Below, in pieces: positions 21,095 to 30,865 of a stretch of DNA of 64,000 nucleotides. The DNA comes from Zopfochytrium polystomum. Lineage: Eukaryota > Chytridiomycota > Chytridiomycetes > Chytridiales > Chytridiaceae. The notes beneath the pieces were generated by a model, which saw nothing but the letters and a program-made list of their open reading frames with translations, made no database searches and was not told the DNA's origin. The translations under genes and the position numbers were made by a program. Location: positions 62,001 to 126,000 of the forward strand of contig JAIVFJ010000040.1 in NCBI GenBank assembly GCA_025765615.1. The letters are read 5' to 3'. Each line of letters opens with the position of its first letter. Position 1 is the first letter of the stretch.

Positions 21095-21448
21095 TGTCAG
21101 GAACAGGGCAGGACAGGACAAGGCAGACAAGGAACTGAGAGGAGTGATGATTGTATTGGAAACAATAATTCACTTGAGGGATGGGACAGGTCCCCCCATC
21201 CCCCTTTTATACCTTTTGAGAGTGTTCCTTGTCAAGACTCAAAGAAAGTTCCAGAAAGAGCAATTAGTAATACAATGATACCAATGATACCAATGACAAC
21301 AAGACAAGTCAGGAAAGCAAAGAAGGTTCCAGAAGGTTCCACAAGGTTCCATGAAGGAATGTTCTAGAAGGTTCCAGAAGGTTCCAGAAGGTTCCATGAA
21401 GGAATGTTCTAGAAGGTTCAAGAGGTTTCCAGAGGGTGATTCATAACA
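21095..21448 (-). repeat. 5' LTR of copy A (354 bp), promoter
   Basis: In the sense direction U3 begins TGTTATGAATCACC, passes through the heat-shock-element array (21430-21323), a TATAAAA box (21211-21205) and a predicted start near 21175, and ends CCTGACA. Its sequence around the TATA box differs from the 3' LTR of the same element but matches the 5' LTR of copy B. Confidence 0.9.
21323..21430 (-). promoter_or_regulatory. heat-shock-element array in U3
   Basis: Alternating GAA and TTC triplets with two-base spacers, for example GAACCTTCTAGAACATTC in the sense direction, form a run of eight perfect units plus further partial units. This is the binding pattern of trimeric heat-shock factor. 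It lies upstream of the TATA box in all LTRs of the family except the short solo LTR at 54316. Confidence 0.75.
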
Positions 21449-22310
21449 CTGCCAGGCTGCGTCGGCACGATCACTCAACCAACGGGCTTTATCGCATCGC
21501 ACTCATACTCACACATCTCACTCTCACAGCGATAGGACTGAGGCAGGCACTCGTAGATCGAACTCTCAGGTGTCAGGGACTGCGCAGGGCGCAGCCACCA
21601 ACACCCTCGCAGGGCCGACAATGCCACCGCAGCAGGCGAGCGCCTGTGACCCTCACTCCAACACAGAGCCAGCAGTGTCACATGGTCAGTAGTGGGGCCA
21701 GCTGCATTCCCCACCTGTGGCCGCTTAAGAGGAGCCCCCAAAGGGACCATGTCTCACCTGGGTGCGTACCACCTCTCACTACCCTCACCTTCGTGAGCCA
21801 GATGGATTTGAAGGGACTCTGTATTGGTGCCAAAGGACAGAAATCAGATTGAAGAAAAAAGGAAAAAGGGAAATGGCCCAAAAAACAGCGAGAGAGAAAA
21901 TTGACAAGTCAACCTCCCCTGACTTGGAGCATCCACCACAAATGCTCTTAGTCCCCCCAACCCTATGTGTGTAGGTACAAGAGCTGAAAATAAATAATAA
22001 ATTAGGCAGGCTTGGGGTACAGCCTGTCAGGCACCCCATCCCTAGGCAGTCAGGCAGTCTCCATTAGTCACCGAAAAAGAAAATATGTTAAGAAAACCCT
22101 GGTGCAACGGAAACTGTTAAGACAAAAGTAGTAAAAGCAGGCCCAATAATAAAGACGGGTTAGCCGCAAATACACTTTGATAGCGCATTGGAAACTAAAG
22201 AACCAGGAGTAATAATAGGGGTCCCAATCCTTGCAGTTTTATGACAGGTACACTTGTTTTTGCGAATAAAATCCCTAGACTTTATCACTGAGACCTTGGT
22301 GTAGTCTCAC

Positions 22311-23708
22311 AATCCTGACAAGTCAACTCTTTGCAATCACAAAACTGCAAAAAATACCAAAGAAGGACCCCCCACTCTCTAGGCCATTCTAGTCCAAAAA
22401 ACAACTCTCTGGTTCCAAAAGAAAAAATAAATTTATAATTAAAGGCGCCAATTTGTTTTGGCAGGGAATATTTTTTTCTGTCTTTTTTTTCATTTTTTAC
22501 TATGTTCGCCAAATTCTGATGACCACCAAATCTGGTTTTTGTGATACTTATCCTCCAGTCAGTAAGCATCATCACAAGTCTCAACATTACTCGATTCTCC
22601 TTGCCAGTCTGGTTGCAGTAATGTTAAGATCTGGCCAAAGAAAGCCTTGGTGCAGGCGTAGTTTGCAGTCGAAGTTTACTAATTGCTGGATTTGTATCTT
22701 TTTGTTGTCCTGCACTGTATGTTGATTGTGGTCTGGCTGTCTGTCTGTCTCTGTCTCTCTGTCTCTCTCTATCTCACTTCCCACCCTCCCACCCCAGAAG
22801 TCCTTCGGGGCTTCAGCCCAGACCTTCGGTCACGGCGCAAGCCCTGGCCTAAGTCTGTTTGCCTGACTCTTTCTCTCTCTTTCTTCTCACTCTCACTCTC
22901 ACTCTCTCACACACACACACACACACATTCTCTCTCTCTTCGCAACCTTTTTTTTTCTTTCTTCCTTTGCAACCCCTTCCTTGTCGTTTCTTTGCTGCGA
23001 TTCATGTCTACCCGACAGTAATTGAGATCGTCTAGGGGACCAGCAAATAAAGCAAGTCATGAAAATGTTTTTGCTTTGATCGTTTTCGGGCTTCTTCAGG
23101 TGGGAAAGGTCCCAAAGAACAAGCTGGCGTTGATTCGAACGTCACTTGGCCCACCACATACCCTTTCGTGGCGGTTGTTGTCGCAAAAATCACAGCTTAC
23201 GCCCAAAAGGGAAGGCGATAATTCGAGTGCACCCATGCAAGCTATCAATAACAACTCGACCCTATTTTTTTTTTTTCTGTGCATTTTCATTCGTTCGGAG
23301 GTCCCGCCAACAGCCCTTGCGGGTCCGGATTTCTTACCGAGGCTTTACATTTAAGTAGAGGCGTTTCGAAGCGGCGCCAAAACATTTTGCTGGTGGAACA
23401 AAAAAAAAAAAAAAAAAAAAAGTTTGGCTTGCCCTCTTAGTCCTAGTCTTTATTTTTTTCAGGATGGAAGGTAGGTTTCAAGCCATCCGATCGTTTCGTA
23501 TCAAGTCCCACAGGGCCTGGCCCCACCCTCCAAAAAATCCCATTGGTGCCGAAAAAACCTCTCCCGACAACAACTGTATAAAATAACCTTGGCTTGAGGC
23601 GAAAAAGAAAACGAGCCCCCCAAAAGAAAGAACTCCCCCACCCTCGCAAAACATCCCGCACCTCCAAACACATCCACACCCACCCCCACCGCCACCCACG
23701 ACGGCCCT
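22311..23708. other. intergenic region, no recognised gene
   Basis: No convincing coding signal. It contains CT and CA tracts (22740-22770, 22865-22940), poly-T and poly-A runs (23267-23276, 23400-23421), and 23600-23700 is the C-rich region downstream of MTFP1 on the minus strand. Confidence 0.5.
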
Positions 23709-24969
23709 CTACTCCTTCTTCTCATGCTTATCCTTATGCAGGTGCGCGTGCATGCGGTCCCTGATGCCTCGTCCCTTGTCGGTGTAAGGCCAGACGGCGT
23801 CAAACAGCTTCTCGGTGGCCCACTCGGTGGGCTCGTCGAACAGGGTGGGCAGCAAGGGGATGACGGCGAGGCCGAGGCCGGTGGGGGGCGAGCTTGGCGA
23901 TTTTGGAGGTGGCCTGGCCGGATTTGAGGTAGCGGGCGGAGAGGTGGACGACCTGGTGGACGGTGAGGCTTGGGAAGAGCATGGATGCTGCGTTTTGTTT
24001 TGTGGGTGTTGTTTTGTTTGTTTAGTTTTTTTTTGCCTGCGGTTGTCTGGCCCAAAAAAAAAAAAAAAAAAATTGAGCAAATATGGACTCACCAAGCGAC
24101 TGGAACACGCCGCGCTCCACGACCGTCCGCGCCGTGTCGACGGTCGGCGCGCCGTGTTGGTTCATCTTGTACCCTTCGTACCCGACATCGCCAATGACTG
24201 GGGGGGTGCAAACCCACGCGCATAGGTTAAAACACAGGGGCGCGTCCCAAAAAAAAAAAAAAAATAAATAAAAATAAAAAATAAAAAAATACGAAAGCGC
24301 CGCATACCATACAGCCACGACACGGTGTACGCGCCCGTCACAAAGGTGGGCGAAAAGACTGAGGATAGATTCCGTGATTTTTGAAGGAGAGGGGCCGTTG
24401 GGGTGTGCGCGCGCGTACGAATCGGACGAGAGAGAGAGATGGGGGGGGTTAGTCTGCGCGATCGATCGTAGGGCACGCGTGAGGCTTCGCGATCAGCAGC
24501 CGGCAAAGAAGGAAAAAAGCAGCAACAACAACAGCAACAACGCTCACCGGGGCGGAAGGCCTCACCGACCTCTGACGAGTACGCCAGCAGCCGAGTCTGT
24601 GCGGCGGCGACTGCGCGGATCCGACCCAGCACACCCTGTGCGTGCGTGTGTGCGGCGGTGGGGGGCGCAAGAGAGAAAACGGGGACAGTTGAGCGAGTGA
24701 GGCGGACAAAGAAGACAGGGAAGGGATGGAGGGAGAAAGAAGATGATTGACGATTGGCGATTGAATGGGGGTGAATGAATGAGTGAGTGAACGATCGATA
24801 TTTGATTGTTGAATTGGACAAAATACGCAACGAGGTATCGCGCGGGGGTTTCGATGGTGTCGATGTCGCCGTCGCCGTCCTTGTTGCTGCTGCTGCTGTT
24901 GTCCGGCGTCGGCGGCGGCGGCGAGGTGGTGGCGGTGGTGGTGGTGGTGGTGGTGGTGGTGGACGGCAT
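23709..24969 (-). CDS. MTFP1: MTFP1/MTP18 homologue (mitochondrial inner-membrane fission process protein), frameshift in last exon
   Basis: Five exons on the minus strand: 24969-24832, 24635-24548, 24358-24308, 24197-24093, 23987-23709. Assembled motifs match the MTP18 family: TPARYL before intron 1, then RLLAYSSEVGEAFRP, VFSPTFVTGAYTVSWLYG, VIGDVGYEGYKMNQHG, VERGVFQSLASMLFPSLTVH, GLGLAVIPLLPTLFDEP and a charged C terminus (HLHKDKHEKKE). The expected product is about 219 residues. The family are multi-pass inner-membrane proteins affecting mitochondrial fission and coupling. In the last exon the frame changes at a run of six G on the + strand (23883-23888): one base must be skipped to join the two homologous halves. 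That is either an assembly error or a real lesion. The exon 1 donor (GTTGCG) is non-optimal. Confidence 0.75.
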
Positions 24970-24988
24970 GGGAACGATGACGATTTGC

Positions 24989-25042
<54 letters not shown>

Positions 25043-25341
25043 CTCTTTGTCTATCGCTCTCTCTCTCGCGGATGATGATGATGATTTGGCAGCTCTCCTC
25101 CCAATCCGCACGCGTGTCAACACACAACACAAAAAGCCCCAGCCAGCCAATCAACCAATCAGATGATTCGCCAGAATATTTATGTGTGAAAACAACAAGT
25201 GGTCGCTACTGTTAAATGTAATAGCGTATTTGAAGGGCGAGTTTGTTGTGCGCTGATGTGAAGAAAAAAAGAAAGAAAGAAAGAAAGAAAGAAAGAAAAG
25301 TAGGGAAAAAAAAAGAAAAAAAAAAAAAAAAAAAAAACAGA
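24970..25341. promoter_or_regulatory. divergent promoter of MTFP1 and the Ser/Ala-rich gene
   Basis: 372 bp between two divergent start codons. It contains a CT tract (about 24999-25040), a GATGAT run, a GAAA array (25265-25299) and an A-run just before the + strand ATG. No TATA box is obvious. Confidence 0.5.
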
Positions 25342-26064
25342 ATGGCCCCGCCCTCGTCCTCGTCGTCGTCGTGGTCGTCTCGGGCGTCCAAAACAACCGC
25401 CCGTAGTAGTACTAATAATAATGGCAGCAGCAGCAGCAGCAGCAGCAGCGTCAACCGCCCCGTCAGAAAGCCCCTCGGTTCCTCCTCGTCGTCGTCGTCG
25501 TCCTCCCTCCTCTCTCTCTCCGCCGCCGCCGCCGCAGCCTTCCCCACCCACCCCCACCACAACCCATCCAAAAAGAACCTCTCGCGCAAATCCGCCATCG
25601 CAGCCGCCGCAGCATCCTCCTCCTCCTCGTCGCCGTCGTCGTCGCTCTCTGCAAAAAAGACCCCCGCCTCCGCGATATCCAAAAAGAAGCGCTCCAAAAA
25701 CAATGCCCACCGCCAAGAACAGCTCGTCACGGAGCTGGACGCCTCGCTCGGCAACCTGCTCGCGACGATTGCAAAGCCACCCGCACGCGGCGGCGGCGGC
25801 GGCGGCGGCGGGCGACCGGGGGGCGCCGTGCGCGGGACCTGGGCTGCCGCCGTCGCCGCGGCGGCAGCCGCCGCTTCGTCGTCGGGAGACATGGACGGCG
25901 ACGTGGACATGGGTGCGTCGTCGTCGTCGTCAACAACAACAGCAGCAGCAACAAGAACGATCACAAGAACTACGCCGCCGCCGACGCTGCCGACGCGCCG
26001 GCAGCAAGCCGCGATGGTGCACGAGTCGCTGGACGACGCGATCGGAATGCTGGAGGCGCTGTGA
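25342..26064 (+). CDS. Ser/Ala-rich protein of unknown function
   Basis: Single exon of 240 residues. ATG 25342 follows an A-run; upstream in-frame sequence is a GAAA repeat and is excluded. Most of the protein is Ser, Ala or Gly runs made by trinucleotide repeats. Two non-repetitive segments look real: a basic one followed by an amphipathic helix (KKKRSKNNAHRQEQLVTELDASLG, split here at KKKRSKNNAHR and QEQLVTELDASLG), and a C-terminal QQAAMVHESLDDAIGMLEAL ending at the stop. The basic block could be a nuclear or nucleolar signal. No family was recognised. Confidence 0.6.
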   Translation: MAPPSSSSSSWSSRASKTTARSSTNNNGSSSSSSSSVNRPVRKPLGSSSSSSSSSLLSLSAAAAAAFPTHPHHNPSKKNLSRKSAIAAAAASSSSSSPSSSLSAKKTPASAISKKKRSKNNAHRQEQLVTELDASLGNLLATIAKPPARGGGGGGGGRPGGAVRGTWAAAVAAAAAAASSSGDMDGDVDMGASSSSSTTTAAATRTITRTTPPPTLPTRRQQAAMVHESLDDAIGMLEAL

Positions 26065-28324
26065 AAAGAAAGGAGAAAAAAAAAAAAAAAAAAAGAACAA
26101 AAAAGAAAAGGATGGTTGGAGTGTGTGTGTGTCTTGTGCGTTTGGGTTGGTGGTAATGAATAGACAAGTGGAAAAGACCATGTGGATCTACATGGCAGAG
26201 CTCCTTGTTAAATTTTACGGTTTTGAAGGTCACTGTCCAAAGGAGCGCGATATTCTTTTTGAAGATTCTTTTCTTTTTGTGAACGACGGGCTTGGATCTT
26301 CAGGTGGGTTTGCAACATCTGCCTTGCAATGGCAAAGAAAAAAAATCGGTGTCCCTGTTTGCCACACCACCACCGGCCAAAATAGGTATCTCCAAACTTC
26401 CCCCCGGTCTCTGCAAGCATCCTCGTGGGCACCAGCCAAAGCCTTGTACCGTGTGATCTGGCCGGCCAAGTCCCTTAAGTCCTTCTTGAGATCAAAAACC
26501 CATTTAGCTGTAAGGGAACTATTTCTGGCTTTAGGTCACTTCGTACGCTTCCAAACAAGGATCACCTTGGATCAAGAAAGTCGAACAGTCCTATGGACCA
26601 GCAAAAAAGCATCTCGTCGTCTACACAGACTTGAACTCTGACGCAGTCACCTTCCTCCATTCTGCTTCATTGGGCTCGAACCCTCCCTGTTATGAATCAC
26701 CCTCTGGAACCTTCTAGAACATTCCTTCATGGAACCTTCTGGAACCTTCTCGAACATTCTAGAACATTCCTTCATGGAACCTTGTGGAACCTTCTGGAAC
26801 CTTCTTTGCTTTCCTGACTTGTCTTGTTGTCATTGGTATCATTGGTATCATTGTATTACTAATTGCTCTTTCTGGAACTTTCTTTGAGTCTTGACAAGGA
26901 AGACTCTCCAAAGGTATAAAAGGGGGATGGGGGACCTGTCCCATCCCTCAAGTGAATTATTGTTTCCAATACAATCATCACTCCTCTCAGTTCCTTGTCT
27001 GCCTTGTCCTGTCCTGCCCTGTTCCTGACAAGGCTGGCTGAACCTGGTACAGCACATTTCGAGAAGCAAATGGAAGCAGTCTGGGTGGATTTGGACCGAA
27101 TTCGCCAGATGGTTGTTTACAGAGGCGATCTGATGAGATGCTGAAGAAGTTTGGGCTGAAACAGATGATGGCCCAGCTAGTTTTGCGAGACTCCATGCTG
27201 GTGTTTACCCCATCTGGCGTAGCTAAATTTTTAAACTGAGTATCTTGTCGCCTTGGGTGGATGGCTCAAGTGTGCAATCATAGCGTGAGGAGTGTGTTGA
27301 CGTGGTGACCAGAGCATCACAAGTGTGTGGCTGATGTGTTGCGGATGTTGCAGATCAATCACCAAAGTGTCAGTGGTACAAAATCTAATGGTGATTTGTT
27401 TTATGGGCTGTTACATGTCTGGTTGCTTCGTTGCTGGGGGTTTCCCAGCTGTCCTCTTTCTATAGCGCTGTGGCAGAGGCACAGCCTGGGAGGCATCTCT
27501 GAGTCACAGTGCCTGGGAAGCAAAGAGGGTGGGAGACGTTCAGGTGGCCTTGCTGGGAGATGACGACACCCTATTGCATCACGCGCTGATGTGGCCAAAA
27601 TCCCTCAGGATATGTGTGCAAAAGAAGTGACCATGGCTCCGGTTTGGTTCCTATTGAATTGCTTCTGTAAAGCATAATGATGTGGTGTCCAGCCTGTGGA
27701 TCGAAACTTCACGAATGTACAGCGCTCAAATACCGGCAGAGTAGTATGAACGGGTCAGAGGATCTTGAATAATGAGCTACCAATGTGCGTGTACTCCAAC
27801 ACTCCATCGCAATTGACTTCCAGGAGGAACACGATTGTCCCAGCCCGTGGGGTCTAAGTGTTAAAAAGCGAATCAAATTAAATCAGATCGGACATTCAAA
27901 GGTTTGGGTATCAATCAATCTAATTTTAGACAATTTTTGAATCATCAACCAACATTCTCGCACCTCAATTCCCCAAAAGTATCAAAAAAATAATAATAAA
28001 ACAACAAAAAAAGCAAGATCAAATGCATCCTTTGAAGCGAAACTGTTTGGCCTGCTTTGCTGGGATACGAAGCAGCTTTTTTCAGGTTCGCTCGTTTCTT
28101 TCCATCAATGAACAGAATGGGAAGCTCCCGACCCACCAAGCGCACAGAATGGCATTAAACGTTATTATCATTATTTATTAATAATAATACCTCCTGATAT
28201 TTCCTGCTCCGCGCGACGAACGACGAACCGTGACTGGCAGTGCCATCGATGGGAGAGAGTGGACCAAAGCGCTCAACCAACCAAAGAAAGAAAGAAAAAA
28301 AAAAGAAAAAAAGAAAAAAAAGAG

Positions 28325-28356
<32 letters not shown>

Positions 28357-28468
28357 CCAACCCCCCTTTCCCCAACCTACATTCCCCCACACCCAAACCC
28401 ACTCGACTCAAACCATCCATTTAAACTAAACCCAATTCGCCGTCGCAGAAACACCCCACCAAGATCTT
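26065..28468. other. intergenic region with one solo LTR
   Basis: Only the solo LTR at 26688-27030 is recognised. The frame through 26130-26640 is open but has no start of its own or known motif. 27031-28160 shows no gene. Downstream there is a GAAA tract (28285-28320) and a CA tract (28330-28356) 3' of the CDC26-like gene. Confidence 0.5.
26688..27030 (+). repeat. solo LTR of family 1 (343 bp)
   Basis: Complete from TGTTATGAATCACC to CCTGACA in the sense direction, with heat-shock-element array (about 26705-26813), TATAAAA (26919) and the AAGTGAATTAT start region (26950-26960). The flanks CTCCC and AGGCT do not match, so either the target duplication has decayed or the solo LTR formed by recombination between different copies. 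Its array variant (CTCGAACATTCTAG) matches the 3' LTR of copy B. Confidence 0.85.
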
Positions 28469-30538
28469 TCACCGCCCGCTCCCGCGCCGCGCCCCTCCTC
28501 CCGGCCCCGTCGTCGTCGCACCACCACCGCCACCGAGAATACGCTCCGTCGCCGACGCGTTCTGCCGCCGCGCCGCGCGGCGCTCGACCGTCTCAGCGCC
28601 CGGCGCCGACGCGGCGTCCGCGACGCGGAGCAGCCGCGCCTGCTGCGGTTGCTGCGGCTGCTGTTGCTGTTGCGGGGGTGCCGGCGCGGGTGGGTTCGTC
28701 GCGCCGTCCGATGCTGCGGCCACCAACGACGACGACGACGACGACGTGGGGCGCGGGCGGAGGAGGCGCGCCGCGGGCGCCGCCGCCGGCGTTACCGGCG
28801 CGGGGCCCGCTGCCGGTCGCGGCGGCGGAGGCGGCAGCGAGCGCACCGCGGCTGCGGCGGCTGCTGCTGCGGCGGCGGCGGCGGCGGCTGCGGCAGCGAC
28901 GGGCACGGGGACGTGGGCGGACGCGGGCGCGGACGGCGTCAGGAACGGGTTGTTGGCCCATTCGGCGGCGGCGGCGGTGGCGGACCGGGACGGCGCGCGG
29001 CGACGGTGGCGGCGGCGGCGGCTATTACCCCCACGGTCGCTGTCTCCGTCGCCATCGAGGTGGTCGTCGTCCTCGTCGTCGTACTCGTCGCTCGAGTCCG
29101 CCGACGCGCGCCGCTGCCGCCCGCCGTGTCCTCCTCCGCCGACCGGCGCCTGCGCGGGCGGCGCGGCGGCCGGGTGGTGGTGGTGGTGGTGGTGGTGGTG
29201 GAGGTGGGAAAAGGGCTGGTGCCGCACCTTGTGCGGGGCGTTTGGCGCGACCAGCGGTGCGGGCGGGCCGGTCGGGGGCGTCTCGTCGGCGTCGCGGCCG
29301 GCCGCGCTGCCGGCGACGGTGGTGGCAAACAGCAGCGAGGGTGTTGGGAGCTGCGTGTCGACGGGCGTGGAAGATGAGGAGGACGAGGAGGAGCTGGCGC
29401 CGCCAAATGGCCTCGGAGCTACATGGGCCTGAAGCTGCGGGGTCAGCGCAGAGGACGAGGAGGAATAGGAGGAGGAGAAGGATGAGGAGGAGGAGGAGAC
29501 GGTGGTGGTGGTGGCAGTGAATGTAGACGAGAGCGTGGAGGTATGTGGTTGTGCTGGCGGCGGTAATAGTGGTGGTGCAGCTCCGGCGAACGTTGGAGGT
29601 GGAGGTGGTGGATGGACGGCGGAGGACAAAGATTGCGGCGATGCGGCTAACCAGGATGCCGAGGACGAGGACGACGACGACGACGATGATGATGATGACG
29701 ACGACGAGAGCGACGACGACGACGGGAAGAGCAGCGGCCGCGTCGGGGTGGGGCGGTTCGCAAAGAGCTGGCGCTGCGGCTGCTGCTGGTGTTGCAGGCT
29801 CCTGCCAGTCGGAGCGGCCGACGCGGCGATCTGTCCGGGAGGTCGGCCGCCGCCGAGCTCCCCTTGCCTCCGCCGCCGCCTCCGCCGCCGCTGCCGCGCT
29901 GCGTCCTCGTCCGCGTCGTCCATGTCCTCATCGCCGTCGCTGTCGTCGTCGACGACGTCGTCCTCGCCGCCGCCGACGTCCAGACTCCGGTTCATCATCG
30001 TCGCGTCTGGAGCGCCGGCGACCTGCTCGGTGCTCTCCTCGATGTCGTCGTCGTCCTCATCGGCGCGGCGGTGGTGCAGACTTCGCAGAGCGGTAGCGGC
30101 GCCAAGTCGCAAGTCCGCCAGCTCTTCTCCTTCTTCTTCTTCTTCGTCCCCTTGCTCTTCTTCTCCTTCTTGTTCTTGCTCGTCTCCAAGCGCGTCGTCG
30201 TCGTCGCCGGCTTCATAATCCTGAAAATCCTGAAACCTGGCGTCTTCGCGCTCATGTTCTTCTTCTTCTTCTTCATCTTCTTCTCCTTCAACGTCTGCAA
30301 CGTCCGCATCAATGACATCATCGTCGCTATCGCTGTCGTGATGGTGTACGTCGTGGAACACGGTGTCAGAAGCAGCCGTAGGCTTAAGCCCGCCGCTGCT
30401 GCTGCTGCTGCTGCTGCTGCTGCCGAAGCCGCCAAAGCCAAAGCCGAAAGCGCCGATGCGGTGGCGAGCGCGTCCTCCTCCTCCCTGGAGAGCAGCGTCC
30501 TTCCGCTGGTGATGCTGGTGGTGCTGGTGGTGCTGGTG

Positions 30539-30572
<34 letters not shown>

Positions 30573-30649
30573 CCCAGCGCGAGGAGCGCGGCAAGGTCGG
30601 CCACGTCGGCCGCTGAAACCTCGATCGACGTGGGTGCCCGGCGCAGCAT
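28469..30649 (-). CDS. CDC26: CDC26-like APC/C subunit with a very large disordered insertion
   Basis: Single exon of 726 residues from ATG 30649. The N terminus, MLRRAPTSIEVSAADVADL, has the signature of CDC26/Hcn1 (MLRR/MIRR-x-PT, then an acidic helix), whose N-terminal Met is buried in the TPR superhelix of APC6/Cdc16. Near the C terminus are WANNPFLTP and ERRAARRQNASATERIL, which resemble the NPF and RERR tails of yeast CDC26 and Hcn1. Between these lie about 600 residues of low complexity: Gln/His runs, long acidic stretches, Ser runs, Pro-rich and Ala-rich blocks. Known CDC26 proteins have roughly 80-130 residues, so this one is several times longer. It is divergent from seipin with 216 bp between starts. 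The match rests on the first 20 residues and order of tail motifs. Confidence 0.6.
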
Positions 30650-30730
30650 CCAACATGCAAACACAGGTGTTGGAAGCAAGAGGGGCGGCGGTGGTCGTTG
30701 TGAAATTAATGTTAAAGCGAGCGAGAGAGT

Positions 30731-30786
<56 letters not shown>

Positions 30787-30865
30787 CCAGTCACAGAAAT
30801 ATAACAAACAAACAAAAAAAAGTCATCCCTCCCACCAAATCCCATTCCCCCCCCAAGCAAGCAGA
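30650..30865. promoter_or_regulatory. divergent promoter of CDC26-like and seipin genes
   Basis: 216 bp between start codons, dominated by a GA tract (about 30736-30782), with C-rich sequence immediately before the seipin ATG. No TATA box is seen. Confidence 0.5.

Larger units (their letters stand above)
16143..21448 (-). mobile_element. Tf1/sushi-like chromovirus, copy A (full-length LTR retrotransposon)
   Basis: A 5.3-kb element on the minus strand, bounded by LTRs 21095-21448 (5') and 16143-16495 (3') with TGT...ACA ends. It is flanked by a perfect 5-bp target duplication CTGCC (16138-16142 and 21449-21453). Internal order is primer site, gag (21054-20131), pol (to 16496), polypurine tract AAAAGGGGGAGATGA touching the 3' LTR. 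The LTRs differ at about four positions. All enzymatic motifs are intact, so it may still be autonomous. Confidence 0.9.
15651..22310. mobile_element. LTR-like repeat (family 2), interrupted by retrotransposon A
   Basis: The left end TGTGAGACTA (15651-15660) and right end TAGTCTCAC(A) (22302-22311) are 10-bp inverted complements, flanked by AATCC at 15646-15650 and 22311-22315 (one A is shared). Removing copy A and one of its target duplications leaves 492 + 857 = 1349 bp. It has TG...CA ends, an AATAAA motif near the right end and no coding capacity, so it is best read as a solo LTR or a non-coding terminal-repeat element. A related copy lies at 34555-35240 in inverse orientation, and a terminal fragment at 53660-53728. 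Confidence 0.65.

Noticed and set aside
25212..25964. Minus-strand Asp/Ala-rich open frame opposite the Ser/Ala-rich gene
   Set aside because: Simple-repeat shadow; no conserved segment, and upstream sequence is a poly-A/GAAA tract.
26700..26815. Repeated decamers (GGAACCTTCT) as a CRISPR-like or satellite array
   Set aside because: Units are contiguous alternating GAA/TTC without spacers, inside an LTR, and fit heat-shock elements.
28240..29520. Long + strand open frame opposite the CDC26-like gene
   Set aside because: Arg/Pro/Ala-only composition from GC-rich trinucleotide repeats; it is the shadow of the minus-strand gene, which has the conserved MLRR start.
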